A stretch of 64,000 bases of DNA, taken from Anaerolineae bacterium (GTDB lineage: Bacteria; Chloroflexota; Anaerolineae; Promineifilales; Promineifilaceae). The notes under the pieces were generated by a model that saw only the letters and a program-made list of their open reading frames with translations, did not search any database and was not told the DNA's origin. The stretch is taken from NCBI GenBank assembly GCA_023954475.1, contig JAMLHW010000002.1, positions 1-64,000 of the forward strand, given 5' to 3'. Made by a program: the position numbers and the translations under genes. Positions 1 through 7,322 of this stretch are shown one piece after another (within the stretch, counting starts at the first letter, position 1; every line of letters starts with the position of its first letter).

Positions 1-140
1 TATGCGCCGGCGGCGGGCATATCTGCTGCGACGGCGACCATTTCGGCTTCCCATTCGGCCGAAGTGGCAAATATCGAGTCTGTATCCCAGGTACGGCCGG
101 GATCAAGCTCGGCGCGGGTTGGTAAACTGGTTGTGCTCAT
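1..140 (-). CDS. pepF: Oligoendopeptidase F, N-terminal fragment (runs off window)
   Basis: Only the first 46 codons lie in the window; the rest is beyond the left edge. The ATG is read from 140 downwards and has a GAGGA ribosome-binding site a few bases upstream. The peptide starts MSTTSLPTRAEL and then has R-T-W-D-T-D-S-I-F followed by EWEAE. The order 'TR-E-(x)n-W-D-x-x-x-I-F-x-x-x-x-W-E-A-E' is the usual N-terminus of M3-family oligoendopeptidase F, a cytosolic zinc peptidase. The HExxH active site is not visible here, so the call rests on the N-terminal signature only. One TCGGCCGA copy encodes Ser-Ala-Glu in it. Confidence 0.65.
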   Translation of the reverse strand, partial: MSTTSLPTRAELDPGRTWDTDSIFATSAEWEAEMVAVAADMPAAGA

Positions 141-254
141 GATTCCTCACAGGTGAATAGCTGCGCCAAACAAGGCACAGCCCGGGTTGCGAATGTGTAT
201 TGTGATTTTAGTGGGAAACGGGGTGCAAAGCCATAAGAGCTACGTAGACACGGT

Positions 255-298
255 GCACGGCATCCGACTTATCCTGTCCGGGAAATCGGATGCCGTGC
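255..298 (-). terminator. Long hairpin without T-tract behind the protease gene
   Basis: GCACGGCATCCGA at 255-267 pairs perfectly with its complement at 286-298, giving a 13-bp stem and an 18-nt loop. It starts 11 bp past the stop codon of the minus-strand protease gene (stop at 310). No run of T follows in either direction, so it may be a 3'-end stabilising or Rho-assisted structure and not a classical intrinsic terminator. Confidence 0.5.
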
Positions 299-309
299 GT
301 TCCTGAACT

Positions 310-1386
310 TTAGCCCAAAGCTGCGAGTTGGCCTTTCTGTTCGATGTAGCGTCGGATAGGCACGATGGGAATCCCCTGGTTGTGCTTGCGGGCACCGAGA
401 TGGTGCAGGGCGATGAGGTTGAAGTTGCGGTCGTAGCAGCCGGAGCCTGATGAGCCGCCTTCTGTGTTGGCTTTGTAGCGAATCCGCGTACCGGCGTTGT
501 TGATACTTTCAATCGTATCAAAATCGAGGCTGAGTGGCGCCCCTTTCGGATGCTGGAAGACAAATACGGTGTCGTTTGCTGACATCTCCGGCGCTACGCG
601 CATTTTACTGGGATCCGATTCTACCCAACCGCGACGTGGTTCATCGCTAAAAGGATTATACGTTTTTTCTCCAACAGGCATATCGCCAACAGGCAGCGCG
701 AGTTTGAGCAACGCGAAGTCAAGATGTTGGTCGTCTGGATCGACTGTTGAAGCTGGATTTGTATCGTAATCACTGTACGGGCTGAAGCACAGGTTCCATT
801 CATCCCCGTCGACCAGTGCGAACGATGTGCCGGGTAAGGTGACTTCGTGACCGTCGTCATTGACGACTTTATAGTCGAAAACGACTTCGATCTGATTCGG
901 CTGATAACTGCCGTCCAGCACCGGTTTGACAACGTGATAGTTGGTCATAATTGCCTGCTTGCCGACCAAAAAGCCGGAACCGGCTGCCTTGCCGTCAATT
1001 TTGATTTGGCAGGTTTGTACTTCGATAGCCCCCAGCCGCTCGCGCCACAATGATACATTGAGCATGCTGCGACTGCGGGTGAGCAGCGTTTCAAGTTCGC
1101 CATCAGCAATATTGGTCGATGTGAAATTGTATTGCTGTGAAAAAGCATACAATTTGGCGTTAGTTGGGTTTGCCTCTCTTGCTCCTTGTAGGAACTTCAA
1201 CTCCAGGTCATATCGGTCAACCCATCGCAATACTTGATCAACTTGCGTTCTGAAATCGCCGTCGTTTGCGATGTTTTCGAGGCGTTCATCCATTTTTGCC
1301 AAGAGCATTCGGTCAAACTCGCTTCGACTGAATGCATCTAGCAAGGCCGCCAGAAAATCAGCATAGACTTGTCCTGAAATATCCAT
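310..1386 (-). CDS. EAD1-trypsin fusion protease (conflict-system type effector)
   Basis: Of 358 aa. Residues about 8-85 (ALLDAFSRSEFDRML, then LENIA, then VLRWVDRYDLELKFLQGAREANP) match the helical effector-associated domain EAD1, a death-like adaptor found in bacterial NTPase-regulated conflict systems. Residues about 115-350 form a trypsin-like serine protease: catalytic His151 in TNYHVV, Asp223 in LDFALLKL and Ser313 in GGSSGSG, all in the expected order. There is no signal peptide, so it should be cytosolic. In the known family, EAD1 proteins meet partners through homotypic EAD1 contacts; no second EAD1 protein is in this window. The start has an AGGAG site about ten bases upstream. The gene is transcribed alone, with a hairpin directly behind it. 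Family assignment is by motif reading; the target protein is unknown. Confidence 0.8.
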   Translation of the reverse strand: MDISGQVYADFLAALLDAFSRSEFDRMLLAKMDERLENIANDGDFRTQVDQVLRWVDRYDLELKFLQGAREANPTNAKLYAFSQQYNFTSTNIADGELETLLTRSRSMLNVSLWRERLGAIEVQTCQIKIDGKAAGSGFLVGKQAIMTNYHVVKPVLDGSYQPNQIEVVFDYKVVNDDGHEVTLPGTSFALVDGDEWNLCFSPYSDYDTNPASTVDPDDQHLDFALLKLALPVGDMPVGEKTYNPFSDEPRRGWVESDPSKMRVAPEMSANDTVFVFQHPKGAPLSLDFDTIESINNAGTRIRYKANTEGGSSGSGCYDRNFNLIALHHLGARKHNQGIPIVPIRRYIEQKGQLAALG

Positions 1387-1504
1387 GTTTGCAATGCTCC
1401 TATGTGGGTAACCAGATTTGACTCAGTGCGTTCAGTATAAGGGCGTAACGCGCAGATTGTCAACTGTATCGGCCGATCATTTTTCTGATAACAAAAGCGG
1501 CTGG

Positions 1505-2128
1505 TTATAACTGCTTGCGGTGACCGGCGTGGAGGAGAGCTTGTGCGGTGGCGTAGGTGGTAACGCGACCGCCAAAGCCACGCTGGAAGCGTTCCGCATC
1601 GGCCGCTGTGGCAAAGCAGATGGTGCTGGGAACACAGCAGAGCCGCACATCGGCGTCGATGACATAACTGGCGTCAAATGCGTTGACCATTCGGCCGAAT
1701 AGAAAATCCCGCGCCAAAGCCGCTTCGACATCGTCGAGATTACCCAACATCATCAAGCCGCAGTGGGGGCAGCAGGCGCACAATTTGCCGCGACTGCGCG
1801 AGTGGATCATCATGACCGAGCGGTCGCTGACCGGCAAATTGCACATCGCACAGGTCGCCGTCCTTGGTGCTGCCGGTTGAATCGCGTCGGTGGCAGGTAC
1901 AGCGCCACCCCGCACCTTGCGCACCAGTCCGGCAGCCGCCAGCGCGTCCAAATCGCGGTGAATGGTCATGCGCGAGACACCGAATCGCGTCACCAGCTTT
2001 TGTGTCACGACTCTTCCCTCATCTTGTACGAGCTGACCGATAGCATGCTGTCGTTCTTCGGCCGAAAACGGGTGGTTGGACTCAGATTGCTGACTGTTTG
2101 CTGGCATAAGCGTTTGCTTGTGATGCAT
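1505..2128 (-). CDS. DeoR-type HTH regulator fused to a NosL-like copper-binding domain
   Basis: Of 207 aa. Residues about 24-75 are a DeoR-type winged helix (QKLVTRFGVSRMTIHRDLDAL). Residues 93-123 hold a cysteine cluster, CAMC then CACCPHC, and residues about 139-192 resemble NosL (DFLFGRMVNAFDASYVID, then two adjacent Cys at 164-165, then ERFQRGFGGRV). NosL proteins bind Cu(I) and serve maturation of nitrous-oxide reductase copper sites. The normal sugar-phosphate sensor domain of DeoR regulators is absent. The gene is divergent from a copper-delivery operon (lipoprotein, SCO1, PCuAC) only 61 bp away. I infer a copper-responsive regulator of that operon. No strong ribosome site is visible; a second ATG at 2107 is an alternative start. 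The gene contains two TCGGCCGA copies. Confidence 0.8.
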   Translation of the reverse strand: MHHKQTLMPANSQQSESNHPFSAEERQHAIGQLVQDEGRVVTQKLVTRFGVSRMTIHRDLDALAAAGLVRKVRGGAVPATDAIQPAAPRTATCAMCNLPVSDRSVMMIHSRSRGKLCACCPHCGLMMLGNLDDVEAALARDFLFGRMVNAFDASYVIDADVRLCCVPSTICFATAADAERFQRGFGGRVTTYATAQALLHAGHRKQL

Positions 2129-2131
2129 TGC

Positions 2132-2190
2132 ACAATCGACTAAAATGATCTACAATGATACATATAACGCGATTGTAACATAATGTAACA
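2132..2190. promoter_or_regulatory. Divergent promoter region with nested repeats, candidate operator
   Basis: Between the DeoR/NosL regulator and the copper operon lie an inverted repeat, ACAATCG at 2132-2138 against CGATTGT at 2170-2176, and two pairs of direct repeats with exactly 10-bp period: ATGAT at 2145 and 2155, and TGTAACA at 2174 and 2184. The last base of the second TGTAACA is the A of the downstream ATG (2190). A one-turn period fits a dimeric regulator. Which repeat is the operator cannot be decided from sequence. No ribosome site precedes 2190, so a leaderless start is possible. Confidence 0.45.
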
Positions 2191-2612
2191 TGAAGCGCCA
2201 TGAACTGACAATTGCAATTATCATTTTTCTTTTCCTCCCCTTGATCGGGGCGGGGTGTGCCAGGAGCAGCAACCAGCACCGCAGCGATGTGGCGATCGAG
2301 TTGACTGCTCCTCTTTTTCCGCCAACTGTTGGTCGCTTCATGGTAAGCTTTCGCATTACCGATGCAGACGGCAACCCGCTGGACGGCGCAGCAGTAACAG
2401 CCAAAGGGGATATGAGTCATGCGGGGATGGCGCCGGTACTGGCTACGGCCGCCGCCGCAGGCGATGGTGTTTATGTCATCCCAGCCTTCGAGTGGACGAT
2501 GGCCGGCGACTGGAATCTGAACGTTGAAGCTGAACTGGCAGATGGTACGACCGCTACCACGCAGTTCGACATTCCGGTTGACCATGCGGCTATCTGTTCA
2601 GAATCTGATTGA
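2190..2612 (+). CDS. YtkA/FixH-like lipoprotein of the copper operon
   Basis: Of 140 aa. A signal peptide with lipobox L-I-G-A-G-C ends at Cys23, so the mature protein should be lipid-anchored on the outer face of the membrane. The body is a single beta-sandwich-like domain with GDMSHAGMAPV and a later W-x-L-x-V pattern, typical of YtkA-like/FixH-like domains; the Met/His-rich segment is suitable for copper contact. It lies upstream of SCO1 and PCuAC in the same direction, 111 bp before the SCO1 start. Role inferred from context: accessory protein in copper transfer to cytochrome c oxidase. Family match moderate, function inferred. Confidence 0.7.
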   Translation: MKRHELTIAIIIFLFLPLIGAGCARSSNQHRSDVAIELTAPLFPPTVGRFMVSFRITDADGNPLDGAAVTAKGDMSHAGMAPVLATAAAAGDGVYVIPAFEWTMAGDWNLNVEAELADGTTATTQFDIPVDHAAICSESD

Positions 2613-2723
2613 CATAGGGCGCTGCTCTGGAAAATTAGCAGACAGCACGAACACTACGCGGATTATGGCTGGTGACTTTGTGTCTTTGTGTGGGTTCTGT
2701 TCAATAGATTAACATACCTGACT

Positions 2724-3329
2724 ATGAAACGATTTGTACTGGTCTTACTTTTGCTTTGCCTGTCCTGGATAGTGATACTCACTGCGTGTAACAGCGAACC
2801 GTCGTCTGATCACACATTTGCCGGGGCGACGTACACCGAGCCAATCGAAATTCCCAATTTCACTCTGACAGGTGCTGATGGCCCGGTAAGCCTGGATGAT
2901 TTTGCGGGACAGTATGTCTTTGCCTATTTTGGCTATACGTTTTGCCCGGATGTGTGTCCGGCGACGTTGGCAGAATTGGCGCGGGTTCGCGAACAGTTGG
3001 GCGATGAGGCTGACAAGGTACAGGTGTTGATGGTGACCGTAGACCCGGAACGCGACACACCACAAAAAACGCAGGAGTACGCTTCCCATTTTGATCCGTC
3101 GTTTATCGGTTTATCGGGAACAAAGGCGGAAATCGATACAGCTGCACAGCCGTTTGGCATTTATTACGAAAAGCACGAGGGTTCGGCCGAATCGGGTTAT
3201 CTCGTCGATCATACGGCGCGGGCGTTTCTCATCGACACGGAAGGGCGGGCACGGGTCGCGTATCCGTTTGAAGCACGCGCCGAAGCGATTGTGACTGATC
3301 TGCAATACCTATTTGCGCAAGACGGGTAA
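2724..3329 (+). CDS. SCO1/SenC copper-metallochaperone lipoprotein
   Basis: Of 201 aa from the ATG at 2724; an upstream in-frame start at 2688 would add residues before the signal peptide and is less likely. The signal peptide ends in lipobox ILTAC (Cys22). The thioredoxin-like fold carries the copper ligands Cys74 and Cys78 in TFCPDVCP and His163 in VDHTARAF. All three SCO ligands are intact. Sco proteins deliver copper to, or reduce, the CuA site of cytochrome c oxidase subunit II. The PCuAC chaperone follows 43 bp downstream, the usual pairing. One TCGGCCGA copy encodes Ser-Ala-Glu. Confidence 0.9.
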   Translation: MKRFVLVLLLLCLSWIVILTACNSEPSSDHTFAGATYTEPIEIPNFTLTGADGPVSLDDFAGQYVFAYFGYTFCPDVCPATLAELARVREQLGDEADKVQVLMVTVDPERDTPQKTQEYASHFDPSFIGLSGTKAEIDTAAQPFGIYYEKHEGSAESGYLVDHTARAFLIDTEGRARVAYPFEARAEAIVTDLQYLFAQDG

Positions 3330-3372
3330 TGGGTAATGAACTGTTGAAAATTCTGTTGGAGACAAAGGGCGT

Positions 3373-3828
3373 ATGAACTATTCAAAGTGGGTGATTTTAA
3401 TTTTGCTGGTTGTGGGATTAGTCGCGTGTAGTACGGCAACGGGTGAACTCGAAGTTACGGATGTGTGGGGTCGCAATTCTCCAGCCGCAGCCGACAACGG
3501 CGCGTTTTACATGACCATCACGAATGAATCAGGTCAAGATGACAAGTTGGTGGCAGTTTCGGCCGATGTGTGTGATGTCGTCGAGTTGCACGAAATGTAT
3601 ATGAAGGAAAACGACGTCATGGGTATGCGTCCGGTTGAGGGAGGCGCCATTGTTATTCCAGATGGGGAAACGGTTGAACTGAAAGTCGGCGGTTTGCACG
3701 TGATGTGCCTCGGCAAAACTGAGTCATTTGAACTGGGCAACGAGTATCCGTTGACGTTGACATTTGAAAATGCGGGTGACATGGCAGTTACCGCAGCCAT
3801 TTTGCAAGCGCCTCCCGTGGCGCAGTAG
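3373..3828 (+). CDS. PCu(A)C-type periplasmic copper chaperone lipoprotein
   Basis: Of 151 aa. The signal peptide ends at lipobox LVAC (Cys19). The domain (about 25-145) has the His/Met copper motif: His73 in ELHEMYM, Met83/Met85 in DVMGMRPV, and His109/Met111 in GLHVMCL. PCuAC proteins bind Cu(I) and hand it to SCO or directly to the CuA centre. A GGAGA sequence upstream serves as ribosome site. It is the last gene of the copper operon and is followed by an intrinsic terminator. Confidence 0.9.
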   Translation: MNYSKWVILILLVVGLVACSTATGELEVTDVWGRNSPAAADNGAFYMTITNESGQDDKLVAVSADVCDVVELHEMYMKENDVMGMRPVEGGAIVIPDGETVELKVGGLHVMCLGKTESFELGNEYPLTLTFENAGDMAVTAAILQAPPVAQ

Positions 3829-3862
3829 ACGATTCGCTTGTTCACAATTCGCAAGAGTCGTT

Positions 3863-3887
3863 GCCGTAAAGGTCACGGCTTTTTTTT
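3863..3887 (+). terminator. Intrinsic terminator after copper operon
   Basis: GCCGT at 3863-3867 pairs with ACGGC at 3875-3879 and is followed directly by eight T (3880-3887). The T-run flows into a TCGGCCGA copy at 3887. It lies between convergent genes. Confidence 0.65.
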
Positions 3888-3903
3888 CGGCCGACGCACC
3901 GTT

Positions 3904-4467
3904 TCAAGCCTGGATGACGCCACACGTCGTACTGCGCCAATCGAGGGCGTTGTGTTGGTCGAGTAATGTTTGCAGTTGACGGGTCAATTCGGCCGAAAAC
4001 GGCGTCGTCCGTCGCAGTGCCAAATCTGCGTGCGAAGTCAAATCCTCCATCATCGACGCCGGGCGATTCGTCGTCTCATTGACCATATACATCACCACAT
4101 AGAGCCGCTTTGCCGTCAGTGACAACAACCGCGCATGAACGGCCACCGTGTCGCCGACGAGTACCTCGGCCAAATAGCGCACGTGCTGCTCCAGTGCAAA
4201 CAGCCCTGTTTGTGTGCGGCGGCAGTAGTCGAAATCCATGCCAAACCGGGCAAACAATTGCCACGCTGCCCGATCGTAAATCGCCATGTACCAGCGCACA
4301 TTCATATGCCCCATTTCATCGCGATAGGTTTCTGGAATTTCCTGTCGGTAGACGCACGCCAATTGGCGGATTTGCTCAACTGATTCCATGCCATGCTCCA
4401 GTTTACTTTTTGTCGCAAGCATATCCAATCCGGTCCTGTTTGTCACTGTCGATCGTTGATGTTGCAT
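3904..4467 (-). CDS. Hotdog-fold acyl-CoA thioesterase
   Basis: Of 187 aa. The core YRDEMGHMNVRWYMAIYDRA corresponds to the 4HBT/YbgC signature in which an Asp or Glu near 'D-x-M-G-H-M-N' and the central helix form the active site; later HVRYLAEVLVGDTVAVHARLL matches the hotdog beta-sheet. The substrate cannot be read from sequence. The first 27 residues are an extra N-terminal extension; internal Met codons at residues 16 and 27 are possible starts, but the first ATG has a GAGG site eight bases upstream. Divergent from the PAC2 gene. Confidence 0.75.
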   Translation of the reverse strand: MQHQRSTVTNRTGLDMLATKSKLEHGMESVEQIRQLACVYRQEIPETYRDEMGHMNVRWYMAIYDRAAWQLFARFGMDFDYCRRTQTGLFALEQHVRYLAEVLVGDTVAVHARLLSLTAKRLYVVMYMVNETTNRPASMMEDLTSHADLALRRTTPFSAELTRQLQTLLDQHNALDWRSTTCGVIQA

Positions 4468-4533
4468 AAAAATTGCCTCACAATGGGCGAGAACTGGTTA
4501 TAATGCAGGCAATCAGCAAGAGGAGTAAGTAGT

Positions 4534-5460
4534 ATGAGCGCAGCAGTCAACATTTGGGAAATGCCACAAAGTGCGGAAATCACGATGTTGGCCGGTTGGC
4601 GGCAGTGGGCCGATGCCGGTTCGATTTCGTCAGGGCTGCCGCAATACCTGATTGACCATCTCGATGCGCGCAAGATCGGCGATATTCGGCCGAATGGCTT
4701 CTACCTTTTCCAGATTCCCGGCACACATGACCTGGTTCGGCCCGAAATCAAGCTCGAAGACGGGTATCCGGTGCGCTATGAGGTGCGCCGCAATGACCTC
4801 TACTATGCCGGCGACGAACAGCGCGGGCTGGTCATATTCCTCGGTGACGAGCCGCATCTGGACGTCGAGCGCTATGCCGCAGCATTGCTCGATGCAGCAG
4901 CGCAACTCGGTGTGCGCCGCATCATTTCGTTTGGCGGTGTCTATGGCGAACTGCCGTATGATAAGGAACGAGCCGTCTCCTGCATCTACAGCCGGCGCGA
5001 GTTGCAGGCGGAACTGCAAGCGTATGCGGTGACATTTTCCGATTATCACGGTGGCTCCAGCATCGGTTCGACGTTGTGCAGTTTCGCTCGCGATCGCGAT
5101 GTCGAGTACGTCGGTTTGTATTCGTTTGTGCCGACTTATGATTTTTCGCAGTTGGGTGACATTCAATCCGCTATCCGGCTGGAAAACGATTTTATGGCGT
5201 GGTATGGCGTGATGCGGCGTGTCAACCGCATGCTCGATCTCAATCTCGATCTGGATGATTTGCGGCAGAAAAGTGAGAAGCTGGTCGCGTTGATGGATGA
5301 AAAAGTGGCTGAATTGGATGGTGCCGCACCGCAGTTGGGCGTGCGCGTGTACATGGATCAGCTTTCGGCCGATTTTGACGAGACGGTTTACGATCCACTG
5401 GACGCTATCTGGGAGGATGAGCTGCGCCAGTTGTTTGACGACTTTGACGATAACGCGTAA
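4534..5460 (+). CDS. PAC2-family protein (proteasome-assembly-chaperone fold)
   Basis: Of 308 aa. The sequence has the PAC2 family layout: an N-terminal GWRQWADAGS segment, a central IISFGGVYGELPYDKERAVSC strand-loop region, then DYHGGSSIGSTLCSFARDRDVE and a C-terminal helical tail rich in Asp/Glu. PAC2 proteins occur in archaea, actinobacteria and Chloroflexota; eukaryotic members assist proteasome assembly, the bacterial role is unknown. A GAGGAG ribosome site precedes the ATG. It is transcribed as a single gene. Confidence 0.8.
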   Translation: MSAAVNIWEMPQSAEITMLAGWRQWADAGSISSGLPQYLIDHLDARKIGDIRPNGFYLFQIPGTHDLVRPEIKLEDGYPVRYEVRRNDLYYAGDEQRGLVIFLGDEPHLDVERYAAALLDAAAQLGVRRIISFGGVYGELPYDKERAVSCIYSRRELQAELQAYAVTFSDYHGGSSIGSTLCSFARDRDVEYVGLYSFVPTYDFSQLGDIQSAIRLENDFMAWYGVMRRVNRMLDLNLDLDDLRQKSEKLVALMDEKVAELDGAAPQLGVRVYMDQLSADFDETVYDPLDAIWEDELRQLFDDFDDNA

Positions 5461-5478
5461 CGGCTGCTATGGTTCAAT

Positions 5479-6555
5479 TCACGGCAATGAAATGACAAAC
5501 TTGGCACCCTGCCCGCTTGCTGCATTGGCTACCGTCACTGTCCCGCCATGCGCTTCCACAATCGCTTTGACAATCGCCAGACCCAGCCCTGCACTGCCGG
5601 ACCCGCGATCCCGGCTGGCATCGCTGCGGTAGAAACGATCAAAGATGTAGGGCAGGTCTTTGGGGGCGATTCCGCTGCCCGAATCGGCAACGGAGATAAT
5701 CGGCCGATTACCATCCGTTCGCAATGAGAGCTGCACAGTGCCGTTGGTTGGTGTATGTCGCAGCGCATTTCCCAGCAGATTTTGCACTGCCTGTCGCAGT
5801 CGTGCCATATCGGTCGAAAACATCACCGCCTCATCTGGTACTTGCATGACAAGCACGATCCCTTCTTGTACGGCGAGCGGGTTAACCGTTTCGGCCGAAT
5901 CCCGCACCACTTGACGCAGATCGATTAGCTGCCGATTCAAAGGCAGTTCATGTGCCTCTGCCAATGCCAGTTCGTGCAAATCATCGACTAACCGCGTCAG
6001 ATGGTGTGCCTGTTCTGATAAAATCGCGATTTCTGCCAGTGACAACGGAAACACGCCATCCAGAACACCTTGCAAATTGCCCTGTAAAACATGTACCGGA
6101 TGGCGCAATTCGTGCGTCACGTCGGCTAACATGTTGCGCCGCAACGCTTCCTCACGCTCCAGGTCAGCAGCCATTTGATTGAATGAGCTGGCAACGGCTC
6201 GCATTTCGCTACTGCCTTTTTCCGGTATGCGTGTACCTAGTTCATGCTCACCGATCGCTCTGGTACCTTGCTCAAGCTCAGTCAAGGGTTTGCTCAGCCA
6301 GCGACTGAGGAGTATACCGCCACCGACACCGAGTACAGCCCCAACGATCAGGGTTCGCGCTACTGCTTCCCACACTTGGCGTTCAGACACTCGTTGAATA
6401 GCCTCAAGCCGTTCGGCCGAAATCGGTTCGCCAATATCCGGCCTCGGTAATGGGCGAGTCGGCGGATTGATCGTGCGCAGGGCAAATGGCAGTAGGCCGA
6501 TGAAAAGCGCTACGGCGACGATAACCAATGAGATACGCACCCACAGTCGATTCAT
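5479..6555 (-). CDS. Two-component sensor histidine kinase
   Basis: Of 358 aa. Two membrane helices (about 8-27 and 65-84) frame a short extracytoplasmic loop of about 37 residues, followed by HAMP (about 85-135), HisKA with phospho-acceptor His148 in DVTHELRHP, and an HATPase domain with N box, DSGSGI (G1) and the GSAGLGL (G2) loop. The short sensor loop suggests sensing in or at the membrane. Its ATG overlaps the TGA of the response regulator gene (ATGA). Last gene of the ABC-exporter operon, so it probably senses a compound handled by that exporter. Three TCGGCCGA copies. Confidence 0.92.
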   Translation of the reverse strand: MNRLWVRISLVIVAVALFIGLLPFALRTINPPTRPLPRPDIGEPISAERLEAIQRVSERQVWEAVARTLIVGAVLGVGGGILLSRWLSKPLTELEQGTRAIGEHELGTRIPEKGSSEMRAVASSFNQMAADLEREEALRRNMLADVTHELRHPVHVLQGNLQGVLDGVFPLSLAEIAILSEQAHHLTRLVDDLHELALAEAHELPLNRQLIDLRQVVRDSAETVNPLAVQEGIVLVMQVPDEAVMFSTDMARLRQAVQNLLGNALRHTPTNGTVQLSLRTDGNRPIISVADSGSGIAPKDLPYIFDRFYRSDASRDRGSGSAGLGLAIVKAIVEAHGGTVTVANAASGQGAKFVISLP

Positions 6556-7256
6556 ACAGGTGCTCCAAGACGGTAGCCGACACCGTACACGGTTTGAATG
6601 TAAGTTGGCCGCTTGAGGTCAGGTTCGATTTTGCGTCGCAGGTTGCGGATATGGCTGTCAACGGTGCGATCAATGCCGTCGAAGTCACTGCCGAGAGCGG
6701 TGCGAATCAACTCACCTCTTGTCCAGACATAGCCGGGATGTTGCAACAACACGCGCAGCAAATCAAATTCAGTCGCCGTCAACTCGATCTCATTGCCGGC
6801 CAGCATGACACGTCGCAAATCGACATCCATGATGAGTTCGCCGACGTGCAGGCGCAGCGGGTGTGTCAAGTGCTGCATGTCGCGCTGAATGCGCAGACGT
6901 GCGCGCACTCTGGCAACGACTTCGCGTGGATTGTAGGGCTTGGTCACGTAGTCGTCCGCCCCAAGTTCCAGACCGAGAATTTTGTCTACATCGGTGACGC
7001 GAGCGGTGACCATGATGATCGGCAAAGTAGCCAGGTATGGATCGCTGCGAACGGTGCGGGTGATTTCCCAGCCGTCGAGATCGGGCAGCATGAGGTCGAG
7101 CAGGACGAGGTCGGGACGTTCACGGCGAATGGTGTGGAGCGCGGTCTTGCCGTTGTACGCAACCAGCACTTCGTATTCGGCCGATTGCAGATACGCTCGC
7201 ATCAACCGAACCACGGCGTGATCGTCATCGACGACGAGAATGCGTTCATGTGTCAT
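6552..7256 (-). CDS. OmpR-family response regulator
   Basis: Of 234 aa. Receiver domain with acidic pocket Asp11/Asp12, phospho-acceptor Asp54 in LLDLMLPD, and the conserved Lys in YVTKPYNP. The C-terminal winged helix contains ELTATEFDLL, then DRTVDSHIRNLRRKI and YGVGYRL, the OmpR/PhoB DNA-binding signature. Pairs with the downstream overlapping kinase. No Shine-Dalgarno sequence is visible; TATCAT lies six bases before the ATG, so a separate leaderless promoter is possible besides read-through from the ABC genes. Confidence 0.93.
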   Translation of the reverse strand: MTHERILVVDDDHAVVRLMRAYLQSAEYEVLVAYNGKTALHTIRRERPDLVLLDLMLPDLDGWEITRTVRSDPYLATLPIIMVTARVTDVDKILGLELGADDYVTKPYNPREVVARVRARLRIQRDMQHLTHPLRLHVGELIMDVDLRRVMLAGNEIELTATEFDLLRVLLQHPGYVWTRGELIRTALGSDFDGIDRTVDSHIRNLRRKIEPDLKRPTYIQTVYGVGYRLGAPV

Positions 7257-7282
7257 GCTTTAATGATACTGAGTTGACCAGA

Positions 7283-7313
7283 GAAACCGAGTTTTTCCAA
7301 AAAACTCAGTTTC
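7283..7313 (-). repeat. GAAACCGAGTTTTT hairpin between lipoprotein and regulator genes
   Basis: GAAACCGAGTTTTT at 7283-7296 faces its complement at 7300-7313 with one mismatch that becomes a G-U wobble in the minus-strand transcript. It lies 10 bp past the stop of the lipoprotein gene and could partly terminate or process the operon mRNA. The stem is related in sequence to the hairpin at 35504-35535. Confidence 0.55.
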
Positions 7314-7322
7314 TAAGATTGG

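Noticed and set aside
310-2128. EAD1-protease and DeoR/NosL regulator as one defence operon
   Set aside because: They are on the same strand with a 118-bp gap, but the regulator's context is clearly copper and the protease has its own ribosome site and end hairpin; no functional link is visible.
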